Shown here: one piece after another, positions 10,430-18,818 of the stretch
Layout of the letters: each line of letters starts with the position of its first letter
Numbering within the stretch: the first letter of the stretch is position 1
IMG/VR virus record: IMGVR_UViG_3300021963_000050
Location: 1-64,000 of that record
Source of the DNA: a virus
Direction: 5' to 3' (one strand)
Length of the DNA stretch: 64,000 nucleotides
The notes under the pieces: model-generated
The model's input: the letters and a program-made list of their open reading frames with translations, nothing else
Told to the model about the DNA's origin: nothing
The model's database searches: none
Translations under genes and position numbers: made by a program

Positions 10430-12190
10430 TTAACATTTAAACTTATTTACATTTTTAACCGCGTCTTGTTTATTTGTGTAAATGTTTTCATTTCGTAAAT
10501 AGAAATTGATGTCACTTTTTACATAATGAATATTGTTTATGAATGGATAGTTTGTCCCAAAACCCTCTGGGTCTATAAATCCATGGTCATATAAATCTCT
10601 CCATTTCCAAAGAGCTTCGTCTTCCATATATTTCGCATTCTGTGGTAATCCATAAACTTGGTTTGTTTTGGATGTTTCTATATAAGGGGAAAGTTGTCTT
10701 AATTTTACTCTGTGGTGTGGTTGATAAAACAACCCATACATGTTTGTAATTGAACCACCCGAAAAAGTACTTGTTGTACCTGTTTGTCCATAATCAAAAA
10801 CAAAAAGTGGGTTTGAAAATCTATGATATGCCTCACTTATTATTCTCTCTTGTAATTCTGTACGATTATACTCAACAAACGCCCCGTGTAAAACAGTGTT
10901 CAATGGTAAGTCTGTTCCTGATACAAAATTGTATGTTGTGGCACTAATTGTTCTACTAAATCCACTAGTTGTTATGGATGTTTCAGTTGAACCCGTTCCA
11001 TTAAAATGTTTATCAACCCAAGTATTGTGAAAATTAAATTTCCACCCAACTTTTGGTGGGTATTGAAAATATCCATTTCTGTTAGCTAATATGACTGTTA
11101 CATACAAATCTGTTGGTAGGTAACCTAAATTGTTTGTTAATCCTGTTAAAATAAATGGTTCTTTAAAATCATAAATTAAAGATTCCATCATGTTCCTCTC
11201 AACTAAAACGTCTGAAACTCCGGCACTATTTTCTAACAATAATTTTCTTTCGTTTTCCCAAATTGATGATTCAAATCCAATCTTATCTAAGATATAATCT
11301 TCTCTTTCTGTAAGTGTTTTATGTTTATGAACGTAGTAACTCGATGTTGAACCTGTGATGTTATTCCTATCAAGACATCTTTTACCAAAAACAACAGTCG
11401 ATAGTGTTGTTCCCGATGGTAATTCGGATTTTGATATTTCTAAAACATATTTTTCAGAATCATATATTGAATCCCCAACACTTATAATACTAAATGTTCT
11501 ACCTGTAACATTTACGGTATTGTTGAAACTTCCACCACTAAGTGTAATGAATTCACCTGATGACATTCCATGTTCAACGGGACTAGTAAATTTATAAGAA
11601 TTAGGTAAACTTTCGACTCTAAATGGTATACCGTCACCAGCAGTAAAACTAAATGAAGTCCCACCACTTAAAGTATATTTCATTGGATAGGTACTGTCCT
11701 GACCATACACATAGGATAAATAAACATTCCAATTGTGGTAAGGAGCATCTATACTTGTTATCGTGACATGTTCAGTTTCACCAGAATAAGTTATAACGGG
11801 TGTGTATGTTGTTAAAGATGATACCGTTTGTATGGTGTTCACTTGTCTGAATACATCTTTTCTTAGGAACGCAAATTCTTGATAAGGTAAAAACCCATCA
11901 AAATTATTATTACTACCATCTCCAACTAAATAAAGTCTCTTTAAAAGTGGGTTATATTCAGATGACCCACTATAAAGATTCCTAAAGACCATTTTTAATT
12001 TACCATGTATCTTATAATTGGTGCTCTCGTTCCTTTCTTTATTGAATAATTCGGCATTATTTAAGATTATCGTTCTATCACCTTCTCTTAAAAGATTTTC
12101 GGTTTCCTCTAATCCAACTCGAATCGTTTGGTCTTCATTAATTGAGCCAAAAAACTTTTTAGATGGTAATATGATTCTTTTTTTATCCAT
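10430..12190 (-). CDS. virion protein of unknown function, baseplate block
   Basis: A 586-residue protein starting with a basic segment (MDKKRIILPSKKFFGS). Thr/Ser/Gly-rich segments alternate with aromatic ones (for example NFHNTWVDKHFNGTGS). The length is close to T4 gp10 (602 residues), but I see no motif that identifies it. Its start shares one base with the stop of the 1377-residue gene, so expression is probably coupled to that gene. The C-terminus is hydrophilic and Asn/Lys-rich. I call it structural from context only. Confidence 0.5.
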   Translation of the reverse strand: MDKKRIILPSKKFFGSINEDQTIRVGLEETENLLREGDRTIILNNAELFNKERNESTNYKIHGKLKMVFRNLYSGSSEYNPLLKRLYLVGDGSNNNFDGFLPYQEFAFLRKDVFRQVNTIQTVSSLTTYTPVITYSGETEHVTITSIDAPYHNWNVYLSYVYGQDSTYPMKYTLSGGTSFSFTAGDGIPFRVESLPNSYKFTSPVEHGMSSGEFITLSGGSFNNTVNVTGRTFSIISVGDSIYDSEKYVLEISKSELPSGTTLSTVVFGKRCLDRNNITGSTSSYYVHKHKTLTEREDYILDKIGFESSIWENERKLLLENSAGVSDVLVERNMMESLIYDFKEPFILTGLTNNLGYLPTDLYVTVILANRNGYFQYPPKVGWKFNFHNTWVDKHFNGTGSTETSITTSGFSRTISATTYNFVSGTDLPLNTVLHGAFVEYNRTELQERIISEAYHRFSNPLFVFDYGQTGTTSTFSGGSITNMYGLFYQPHHRVKLRQLSPYIETSKTNQVYGLPQNAKYMEDEALWKWRDLYDHGFIDPEGFGTNYPFINNIHYVKSDINFYLRNENIYTNKQDAVKNVNKFKC

Positions 12191-15100
12191 TATTCTTGAG
12201 TCGGGAATGCACCTTTCGGTCCAAATAATTTTATGAATTTATCAATAGCAGTTGCTCCCGGTCTTAATCCAAAATAGAATAAGAATGGTGTGGAAAGAAT
12301 TTGTTTAGTACCTGTATAGTTTACGTCTGTTGGTTTTAATATAAAATCAACATCGAAATTCCAAGGTTTTGATTCCCAACCACCTAATTCACCTACTCTA
12401 ATCCATAAAGTACCACCTAATGGAGTCGCGGTGGTTCCTGATGTAATATGTAAAACGGTAAAACCTTCTTCTTGATTATTATAGTTCAAGTGAACGTCCG
12501 TGGTATCTTCTACATCAAATGAACCATCATTAACATCCGCACCTGCAATTGTAAATGTGTTACCCGAATAATCTTTAGTCATTGGGAACAACAAGTAATT
12601 ATAAGTGGTATCACCAGTGAATGCATAGTTATATGTCATCCCTTGTAATCTTTGAGAAACCACTGTTGAGTAATCCCATGATTGACCATATCCTTCACCA
12701 AATCCTTGACCTTTTTTGTCCCAATAAAAGAATGGAACTATTTGAGAAGATTCTGTTAATCTACCTGGTTCATTTAAACAAACTCTTACTCTATAACCTT
12801 CATCATCAAAAACAAAATTTATCGGCATCGGTCCATTTGCAGAACCTGATTGTGATTTGAATAGTTGTTGATAATCATCGGGGTCTAATATTGTTGGACT
12901 GTATTGACCGTAATATCTATTTTGTAAATCAAATTCTTCAATACCAACTTCGTTATTAATTGAAATAAGTTGTGTCACATCACCGTTTAAAATCTGTTTG
13001 TATGTGTTAAACGGATATGTAGACGTATACCCCGTATTTGAAAAGAAATCTTTATACCCAAACTCCGCATTTGTGTCGAGTCTATAATTGATATACAATC
13101 CCAACATTTCTTTAAAGTTTTGATATGAAGTTGGTCCTATATTTCTTACAACAGAACAATTAGGGTCTAGAGTTGGGTCAACACATATTTCTTTTATAAA
13201 CTCATCTCTCGGACCTAAATCCATAATTGTTGTTGGGTGTCTTAAAGTACTAAACTGCGAACCTGATGATGTTTTTTGAAAAATCGAACCATTCCATTTT
13301 GTGGACCTGTAGTAAAATCTTTTTACCGGTTCATTGGATGTTTTTTCTTTTACTTTATAGTAAACTAAGTTTTCACAATAATTTGTTCCTCTTACATTCA
13401 AATCTAAATTTTCTTCATCATCCCATCTCACTCTCGCTTTAAATGGGAACATATACAACGAACCCGCTAACCAATTATCAAAAAATGAATAATTTGCAAT
13501 ACCCTCACAGAATACTTTATTGACTAATTTTCTTCTAGCATATTCTCTAATTAATTTGAATTGCACGGGTCTATTGTCACCATGTGCAGCGGGTATTACT
13601 GTATAAACACCAAATCTAAATTCGGAAAATCCACTTCTAGTATCACATGGTGGATTTTTACAAGGATTTTTAGATAGGTTATTTGCTGCAACTTGACCAA
13701 CAATCATTAAATTTAAACTGTTACAATTAGTTCCGGGATTTGCGATAACTTGGGAAGTATTATTATAATCCGCGGTCACTCCTGACGCACAATAGGTTAA
13801 TGGTACTATACCACTATCATCATAGATTGTATTTTGAGATAAACACCCTTCTGGTAATGCACTACTATCAAATGAACTGATTGATGAGCCCGTGAAAGGA
13901 TAGTAGTTATCGTATATTTCATATGTAAAACCTGTCCAAACATAATCTTTTGGTATCGATTGGTTTCTCCAACTTAAATACGAACCAGTATCTTGAGCAA
14001 CATAACCCGTGGTTGAACCAGATACATATGTTGATAGATTTAACTCAAAGGTTGTACCGGTGGTTAATGTCCCCAATGTTGTTATGTCTGAACTTTGTGC
14101 GTAAGGGTTGGCGATATAGTACAATAACTTAACATAATAAGTTCTACCTGTGGCACTACCTGAGAGGTAATTGTTGTATATAGTTGTTAATGACTGACCA
14201 TAGGTGTATCCCGTGTAATTGTATTGGGTCAAACCTGAAGATGGTAATTCACTTAATATATATTCATCAATATTACTAATTGGGTCTGCAATGTAAACAT
14301 CAGTAACCGTACTATCGCAAGTTCCAACTACTGACGGAACAGCATCACCACCCGAATAAGCCATTGAACCATCTCTAGCACAGATTCCACTTGTTGGGGA
14401 ACCACTAAATGGTATTGAAACACTTTGTGGTGTGTTTGTTGTACAATCAATCCAATTATATGTTGTTGTACCTGTTGTTGGTACATTTAAATTATATGTT
14501 GTACAGTTTACTAAAAATCTTAATTTATCCCTAACCGCTCTACCCGAACCAACTTTTTGATAAATTAAAGACGGGTCACTTTCGGTTGGTGGGTTTTCAT
14601 TAAAAACTTGTATTTCATCACACGATTCACACTCGGGATAAACTACAGTACTAAGATGAACGGTACCCAAAGCTTGTAAAGGTTCAATGACCACACTATC
14701 GAAAAAATTAAATGGTCTCCAATTTATAATTGTAGCACCTAATGCTCGTATGTAAATACGAAAATCATACAGGAATTGAAATGGTATAATTATGATTTGT
14801 ATTGCACCAACAAAAGCGGTGTATATTACCCTTTCAAATACATTAATTATAATTGCCAATAAAATAGCAAAACTAAACTTTCTCCACGCGTAATTAATTG
14901 GTGGTGTAACTACACTTGATTCACAATCCTCTTCGGCTTTTGGTGCAATATCTTTAATACCTAAGAAATTATCTTTTTCACCTATAAAAAAGTGACCACT
15001 TCTATAAGAAGTCACCGAATATACCTTATTGTATGAGAATCTATAGAAATAATCTTCAGGGAAATAACTTCCATAAGTTTGGTTAAAAATAACCGAAGAA

Positions 15101-16323
15101 CTTGTTGCCGAAGTTGGATAGTCATCCCAATCTAATGAGAAGGCGTATGAACCATCAACATCAGAATTGTATTCTCGTATATTTGGGAGTAAATAACTAG
15201 CAACATATCTAACTCTACCTAAAGTTTGGTTTTTACCTGATATTCTAAATCGATAACACGCGGAAGTTGGGATTCCTTTGTTTGGGTCGTTTGTGATTTC
15301 GTTTTCACCAAATTCGTTTGTGAATATAAAATCCATATTCATAGGTAATGGAACCACGAATGAACCATCTTCCTCTATGTCTTCTTGAATTTCATATCTT
15401 TCTAATATAGGTCTACCCTTTGTATCTTTATTTGGTGTGAATCTTATTATTTCAATTGTTGCATCAAATGTTGTTAAATCACATTTTCGACCCATTTCAC
15501 CCCGAGGTCTACAATTTTTATTGAGTGTATTTTTACCTTTGTCTGAATAAATCGAACCTAATAGATATGCTTTAGGTTCAACCTTAACACCCTTACTTGA
15601 TAAATCAAAGTCGGTTCTGGTTAATCCAATCTCACATAAATCTTCGTTACCCCAAAAAGGATAAACCTCTACTGTTTGATTGAATGAAACAATTTGAGGT
15701 AAAGTATCTAAATCGTTTGATGATTTGTAAGAATATGTATTTTTGAATTTGTCAACCCCAAGTCCTTGTCTAATAAAATCATCAGGTCTTAATGAAAAAC
15801 AACCAATATCTGATAAATCAACATCAACATGTATTGTTTGTATACCAACAGGTACACCCCAAATCATGAAGTCACCAGCATCGTTTGTTTTAACGGTGTA
15901 CTTGTAATATTTTTCATACACTTCAAGTACTTCTTCTCTTGTTAAAATATCTTTTTGGTCAGGAAACGTACCGGTTGGTTCATGTCCTCCGTGTTGTTTT
16001 CTACTCGGTAATAAATTATAACGATAACCATTCTCATTCCTATCGTCAACTGTTGTAAACGGATAAAGAGCCGATATTACAGGGTCGTTAGAGTCCTCTT
16101 CGGATATTGGAATAAAAATCGAGACTCTGGCGTTTGGTACACCAAAACCGTTATTTACAAAAATTCGACCGCAGACAACACCGTAATCCGCACACATTGA
16201 CGAATACGCTTCGGTTTGTGTAAACTTAAGAGATAAAATCTCCAATAAATCGAAGTCGTTTTTAAGTTCGACTACGACTTTTTGGTCTTTACCTATATTT
16301 GTGGAAATTCTATGTTTCTGCAT
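12190..16323 (-). CDS. large baseplate protein with carboxypeptidase-regulatory-like domain
   Basis: A 1377-residue protein directly downstream of gp6, the position T4 gives to wedge protein gp7 (1032 residues). Residues about 45-190 look like one or two carboxypeptidase-regulatory/SpaA-type beta-sandwiches: VCGRIFVNNGFGVPNARVSI, later KTNDAGDFMIWGVPVGIQT, the usual G-x-V plus T-D-x-x-G-x-F/Y-x-x-x-x-V-P-x-G pattern. Residues about 480-535 are strongly hydrophobic (FAILLAIIINVF, VGAIQIIIIPFQFLY), unusual for a virion protein. The C-terminal half is Thr/Gly/Tyr-rich. A TATTTAT element lies 8 bases before the ATG. The gp7 analogy is positional, not based on sequence. Confidence 0.6.
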   Translation of the reverse strand: MQKHRISTNIGKDQKVVVELKNDFDLLEILSLKFTQTEAYSSMCADYGVVCGRIFVNNGFGVPNARVSIFIPISEEDSNDPVISALYPFTTVDDRNENGYRYNLLPSRKQHGGHEPTGTFPDQKDILTREEVLEVYEKYYKYTVKTNDAGDFMIWGVPVGIQTIHVDVDLSDIGCFSLRPDDFIRQGLGVDKFKNTYSYKSSNDLDTLPQIVSFNQTVEVYPFWGNEDLCEIGLTRTDFDLSSKGVKVEPKAYLLGSIYSDKGKNTLNKNCRPRGEMGRKCDLTTFDATIEIIRFTPNKDTKGRPILERYEIQEDIEEDGSFVVPLPMNMDFIFTNEFGENEITNDPNKGIPTSACYRFRISGKNQTLGRVRYVASYLLPNIREYNSDVDGSYAFSLDWDDYPTSATSSSVIFNQTYGSYFPEDYFYRFSYNKVYSVTSYRSGHFFIGEKDNFLGIKDIAPKAEEDCESSVVTPPINYAWRKFSFAILLAIIINVFERVIYTAFVGAIQIIIIPFQFLYDFRIYIRALGATIINWRPFNFFDSVVIEPLQALGTVHLSTVVYPECESCDEIQVFNENPPTESDPSLIYQKVGSGRAVRDKLRFLVNCTTYNLNVPTTGTTTYNWIDCTTNTPQSVSIPFSGSPTSGICARDGSMAYSGGDAVPSVVGTCDSTVTDVYIADPISNIDEYILSELPSSGLTQYNYTGYTYGQSLTTIYNNYLSGSATGRTYYVKLLYYIANPYAQSSDITTLGTLTTGTTFELNLSTYVSGSTTGYVAQDTGSYLSWRNQSIPKDYVWTGFTYEIYDNYYPFTGSSISSFDSSALPEGCLSQNTIYDDSGIVPLTYCASGVTADYNNTSQVIANPGTNCNSLNLMIVGQVAANNLSKNPCKNPPCDTRSGFSEFRFGVYTVIPAAHGDNRPVQFKLIREYARRKLVNKVFCEGIANYSFFDNWLAGSLYMFPFKARVRWDDEENLDLNVRGTNYCENLVYYKVKEKTSNEPVKRFYYRSTKWNGSIFQKTSSGSQFSTLRHPTTIMDLGPRDEFIKEICVDPTLDPNCSVVRNIGPTSYQNFKEMLGLYINYRLDTNAEFGYKDFFSNTGYTSTYPFNTYKQILNGDVTQLISINNEVGIEEFDLQNRYYGQYSPTILDPDDYQQLFKSQSGSANGPMPINFVFDDEGYRVRVCLNEPGRLTESSQIVPFFYWDKKGQGFGEGYGQSWDYSTVVSQRLQGMTYNYAFTGDTTYNYLLFPMTKDYSGNTFTIAGADVNDGSFDVEDTTDVHLNYNNQEEGFTVLHITSGTTATPLGGTLWIRVGELGGWESKPWNFDVDFILKPTDVNYTGTKQILSTPFLFYFGLRPGATAIDKFIKLFGPKGAFPTQE

Positions 16324-16331
16324 TCTTCTAT

Positions 16332-16338
16332 ATAAATA
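16332..16338 (-). promoter_or_regulatory. TATTTAT element, 8 bases before the ATG at 16323
   Basis: Minus-strand tcTATTTATATag just before the 1377-residue baseplate gene. Same candidate late element as elsewhere. It lies in the 54-base gap after gp6 and would allow this five-gene chain to start independently. Confidence 0.5.
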
Positions 16339-16377
16339 GAAAATTATGGATTTCCAGAAAAATAAATAAAAATTAAA

Positions 16378-18210
16378 TTAGAATGTAGTCGTTCCTAAGG
16401 TTTTTACTCTAACTTTTATATCTTTCTGTGGAAATCTTATTTGATATATTTGGTTAGATTTCATGTATATGGTCATATCTGATTGTGAAATTTCTTTTGT
16501 GTTAGCATCAACATAAGCTTGGGCAACTTCAGAAGATGAATATTCACCACCGATATTATTGAAAACCCTAATATCAACAGCGTTTACAACACCATTTACT
16601 TCACCTATTGTTTTGTATAAATCACCAACGAATAATGGGTCTCCCATTTTTCTTTTTTCTATTGAAAAATAACTCACTGTATCCTCGATAATTGTTTTAA
16701 CAATTTCTGTTTGGTTTCCGTTTTTATCGATTACAACATCAATTTCTAATGTGAAATCAACAACTTCACCACTCTCAACGTCTAAGAAGTCATTGACCAT
16801 TCTATATTCAGCCAAATATGTAAGTATATTATTTTTTAGTGTGTTGGAAACAGTATCAATTAAATTACCATTTTCATCATAAGACAGTAATTTAATTTTA
16901 ATCTTATTGTCTTCTTCCATCACATTAACTTTAGCTGGTGCACCATAAGTAGATGGCATTGTTTCAATTAAAGACTTATAGTCATTAAGTGTAACCGCTC
17001 TGTTTTGTGCTGAGAAGTTATATGCAATCATGTTTCTAACTTCTTCAATACTTGGTTGGTCAGCTCCACCCACTGCGGGAGTTACGTTGGTAACGGTTAA
17101 AGAATTCTGTACTTGTGTATTTGTATTTGAATTTGGTCCACCTACAACAAATTCTACGTTATCAACACTCGTAATAACATCAATACCAATGTTACTATCT
17201 TTTCCACCACCTATTCTATATTTTACGAATAAAGTGGTGTTTGATTTTGGTAATGCCCCAAGTGATAGGTTGTTAAGGTAAGTACCAAGACTTACTCTTA
17301 AACTACCTTGATTGTAGTTATCTAAATTATCCAAAGGATTCACATTGCCAGAACCGAATGTTACCGAAAAATAATTTTCAGGTGTGTATTCTGTGATAAA
17401 TTTATTTGTTACAGGTACATAAGTTCCTGATATAAAATTATCACTATCTGAAGCCGATGTTGGGTCAGGGATAAAAACTTTATCTTGTATTAAAGTTTTT
17501 ACTTCATACCATTTGTTTTCTGAACTTAAAAATTCAGAATTAGTAGGGTTATTTACGAAGTTTGTACCTTCTTTATGGATGACACCACTAACACCTAAAA
17601 TATTTTGTTCGGGTAAATAAATTTTTAAAAAGGGTTTTTGGTCTACTTCTGTAATAACTTTTCTAAAGATTCTCGTAACCCCATTAACAACCGCTTCTCT
17701 CTTTACAATCGAATATGAAATTAATCTATTATTACCATCAAAATTAGGAATTTTTAATCTGTTAGGTTCCCCTCTTTTGTTGAATGGGTTTGAGAAGTCA
17801 ATGTCCTCTATGGTTTCAAAAACTTGTCCTCCACCAGAAACTTGTGCCCCCGATTTAATTGTACCTAAATAACGTTCATCTTCCTTATCACCTCTAACAG
17901 GTACTTGTATTGTAAAATCACACAAAGCAACTGATGGTCGGTTTCCTGGTATTCTCATACCGTATGTCTTAGCAATATGATATAAGGATTGTCTTTGTTG
18001 TGCAAAATCCAACATGGTTTCTTGCCAAACCCTATCAATATGAAAGTGTAAGTTATCTGTTACAGCGGCGTTTAAATCCAATAATACAGAATATATTGAC
18101 GCGTCATTTGTGTTTTTAATTAAATCAGGATAATATTCCCTTGTAAGATTGACTAATTCCTGTCTTAAACTAGCAAAGTCTCTTACGGCATATGATATTT
18201 TTTTAGCCAT
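16378..18210 (-). CDS. gp6: baseplate wedge protein gp6 (baseplate J family)
   Basis: A 610-residue protein, close to T4 gp6 (660). The N-terminus (YAVRDFASLRQELVNLTREY, then DASIYSVLLDLNAAVTDNL) is the typical gp6/J start that forms the wedge dimer. The middle contains the J-like core, with the FGSG element (FSVTFGSGN) and the N-R-A-V-T-x-x-D-Y-x-x-L-I block (QNRAVTLNDYKSLIETMP) at about residues 405-425. In T4 gp6 forms the continuous ring that joins the wedges and triggers sheath contraction. It sits one base after gp25, its physical partner, and before the large gp7-position protein. Family assignment is firm. Confidence 0.9.
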   Translation of the reverse strand: MAKKISYAVRDFASLRQELVNLTREYYPDLIKNTNDASIYSVLLDLNAAVTDNLHFHIDRVWQETMLDFAQQRQSLYHIAKTYGMRIPGNRPSVALCDFTIQVPVRGDKEDERYLGTIKSGAQVSGGGQVFETIEDIDFSNPFNKRGEPNRLKIPNFDGNNRLISYSIVKREAVVNGVTRIFRKVITEVDQKPFLKIYLPEQNILGVSGVIHKEGTNFVNNPTNSEFLSSENKWYEVKTLIQDKVFIPDPTSASDSDNFISGTYVPVTNKFITEYTPENYFSVTFGSGNVNPLDNLDNYNQGSLRVSLGTYLNNLSLGALPKSNTTLFVKYRIGGGKDSNIGIDVITSVDNVEFVVGGPNSNTNTQVQNSLTVTNVTPAVGGADQPSIEEVRNMIAYNFSAQNRAVTLNDYKSLIETMPSTYGAPAKVNVMEEDNKIKIKLLSYDENGNLIDTVSNTLKNNILTYLAEYRMVNDFLDVESGEVVDFTLEIDVVIDKNGNQTEIVKTIIEDTVSYFSIEKRKMGDPLFVGDLYKTIGEVNGVVNAVDIRVFNNIGGEYSSSEVAQAYVDANTKEISQSDMTIYMKSNQIYQIRFPQKDIKVRVKTLGTTTF

Positions 18211-18211
18211 G

Positions 18212-18664
18212 TTATATGTTAATAATTATAAAATCAGACGAAACAAAAGGTTCGTTATTTATGTCATAGTCAATCCTAACTTTAGCGGTATATGGTTTTG
18301 TAGAATAATCCGAAACTCTAAATAATCTTGAATCTTCATCTTCTTGAGGACTTGTTGGTTCCTCAGGGTCTTGGTCTGCCGCAGTTACTCTAATTGATTT
18401 AATTTCCAAATTGGGTATGTAAGTTTTTACTGAAGTTCTAATCTCATCTTCAATCTGTCCCCACGTAACCGCGTCGTTTGGTTCAAAAATAAATTCATAT
18501 AATCTAGTACCAAAATCAGGCAAATAATATCTTGAACCTTTTCTTGTTAATAATAAATGAATTAGGTTCGCACGAATCTCTCTTTCAGGTGTTTCGGTCA
18601 TCACCAAAAAATCACCTTTGGGACTAATTCTAAATGGAAAATCTATACCATACGTTATCGCCAT
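18212..18664 (-). CDS. gp25: baseplate wedge protein gp25 (sheath initiator, lysozyme-like fold)
   Basis: A 150-residue protein from the ATG at 18664 (MAITYGIDFPF). The gp25 signature is clear: ISPKGDF, then EREIRANLIHLLLTRKGSRY, the conserved PDFGT/L block (YLPDFGTRLYEFIFEP), and a C-terminal beta strand of the type that seeds sheath assembly. The family folds like a lysozyme but has no lytic role in phages of this kind. The frame is open 34 codons further upstream, but that extension runs through a UUCG terminator hairpin and two TATTTAT elements and reads as low-quality hydrophobic sequence, so the start at 18664 is right. It is followed after one base by gp6. Confidence 0.9.
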   Translation of the reverse strand: MAITYGIDFPFRISPKGDFLVMTETPEREIRANLIHLLLTRKGSRYYLPDFGTRLYEFIFEPNDAVTWGQIEDEIRTSVKTYIPNLEIKSIRVTAADQDPEEPTSPQEDEDSRLFRVSDYSTKPYTAKVRIDYDINNEPFVSSDFIIINI

Positions 18665-18668
18665 ACTA

Positions 18669-18702
18669 ATAAATATAACTAAAGAAGAAATACTTATAAA
18701 TA
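18669..18702 (-). promoter_or_regulatory. gp25: two TATTTAT elements before gp25
   Basis: Minus-strand TATTTAT occurs at 18702-18696 and again at 18675-18669, the second only 4 bases before the ATG. The upstream copy is fused to the U-tract of the nrdA terminator. This gives the gp25-gp6 block a fresh start right after the replication cassette ends. Confidence 0.5.
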
Positions 18703-18727
18703 AAAAATCCCAACCGAAGTTGGGATT
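18698..18727 (-). terminator. rho-independent terminator of the replication operon
   Basis: On the minus strand a perfect 9-bp stem AATCCCAAC / GTTGGGATT closes a TTCG tetraloop and is followed by TTTTTATTTAT. It lies about 90 bases after the nrdA stop and ends the gp32-to-nrdA run. Confidence 0.88.
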
Positions 18728-18736
18728 GTGTATATT

Positions 18737-18816
18737 GTTTGATTTTTTTGCTCCTTTTATAATCAAACAAAGTAGATGTTTGCGGTAGGTCGCGAACTAT
18801 TATTGGAGCCATCTAC
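18737..18816 (-). ncRNA. candidate structured RNA in the nrdA 3' leader region
   Basis: Between the nrdA stop and its terminator the minus strand can form two further hairpins. Hairpin 1 has arms GTAGATG (18816-18810) and CATCTAC (18778-18772), with a 31-base loop holding the palindrome TTCGCGA. Hairpin 2 has arms GTTTGATT (18768-18761) and AATCAAAC (18744-18737) with a 16-base loop. The loop of hairpin 1 starts with GCTCC (18809-18805) and the loop of hairpin 2 carries the complement GGAGC (18754-18750), so a loop-loop contact is possible. The element could be a small RNA, a 3'-end stabiliser or a processing signal. No known RNA family was recognised. Confidence 0.4.
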
Positions 18817-18818
18817 AG

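Noticed and set aside
18212-18766. A longer 184-codon version of gp25 starting at 18766.
   Set aside because: The extra N-terminus would be encoded by the nrdA terminator hairpin and two promoter-like boxes, and does not resemble gp25.
18772-18816. tRNA-like fragment with a TTCG-containing loop after nrdA.
   Set aside because: It is only about 45 bases long, has no acceptor or anticodon stem, and the TTCGCGA is palindromic rather than a T-arm.
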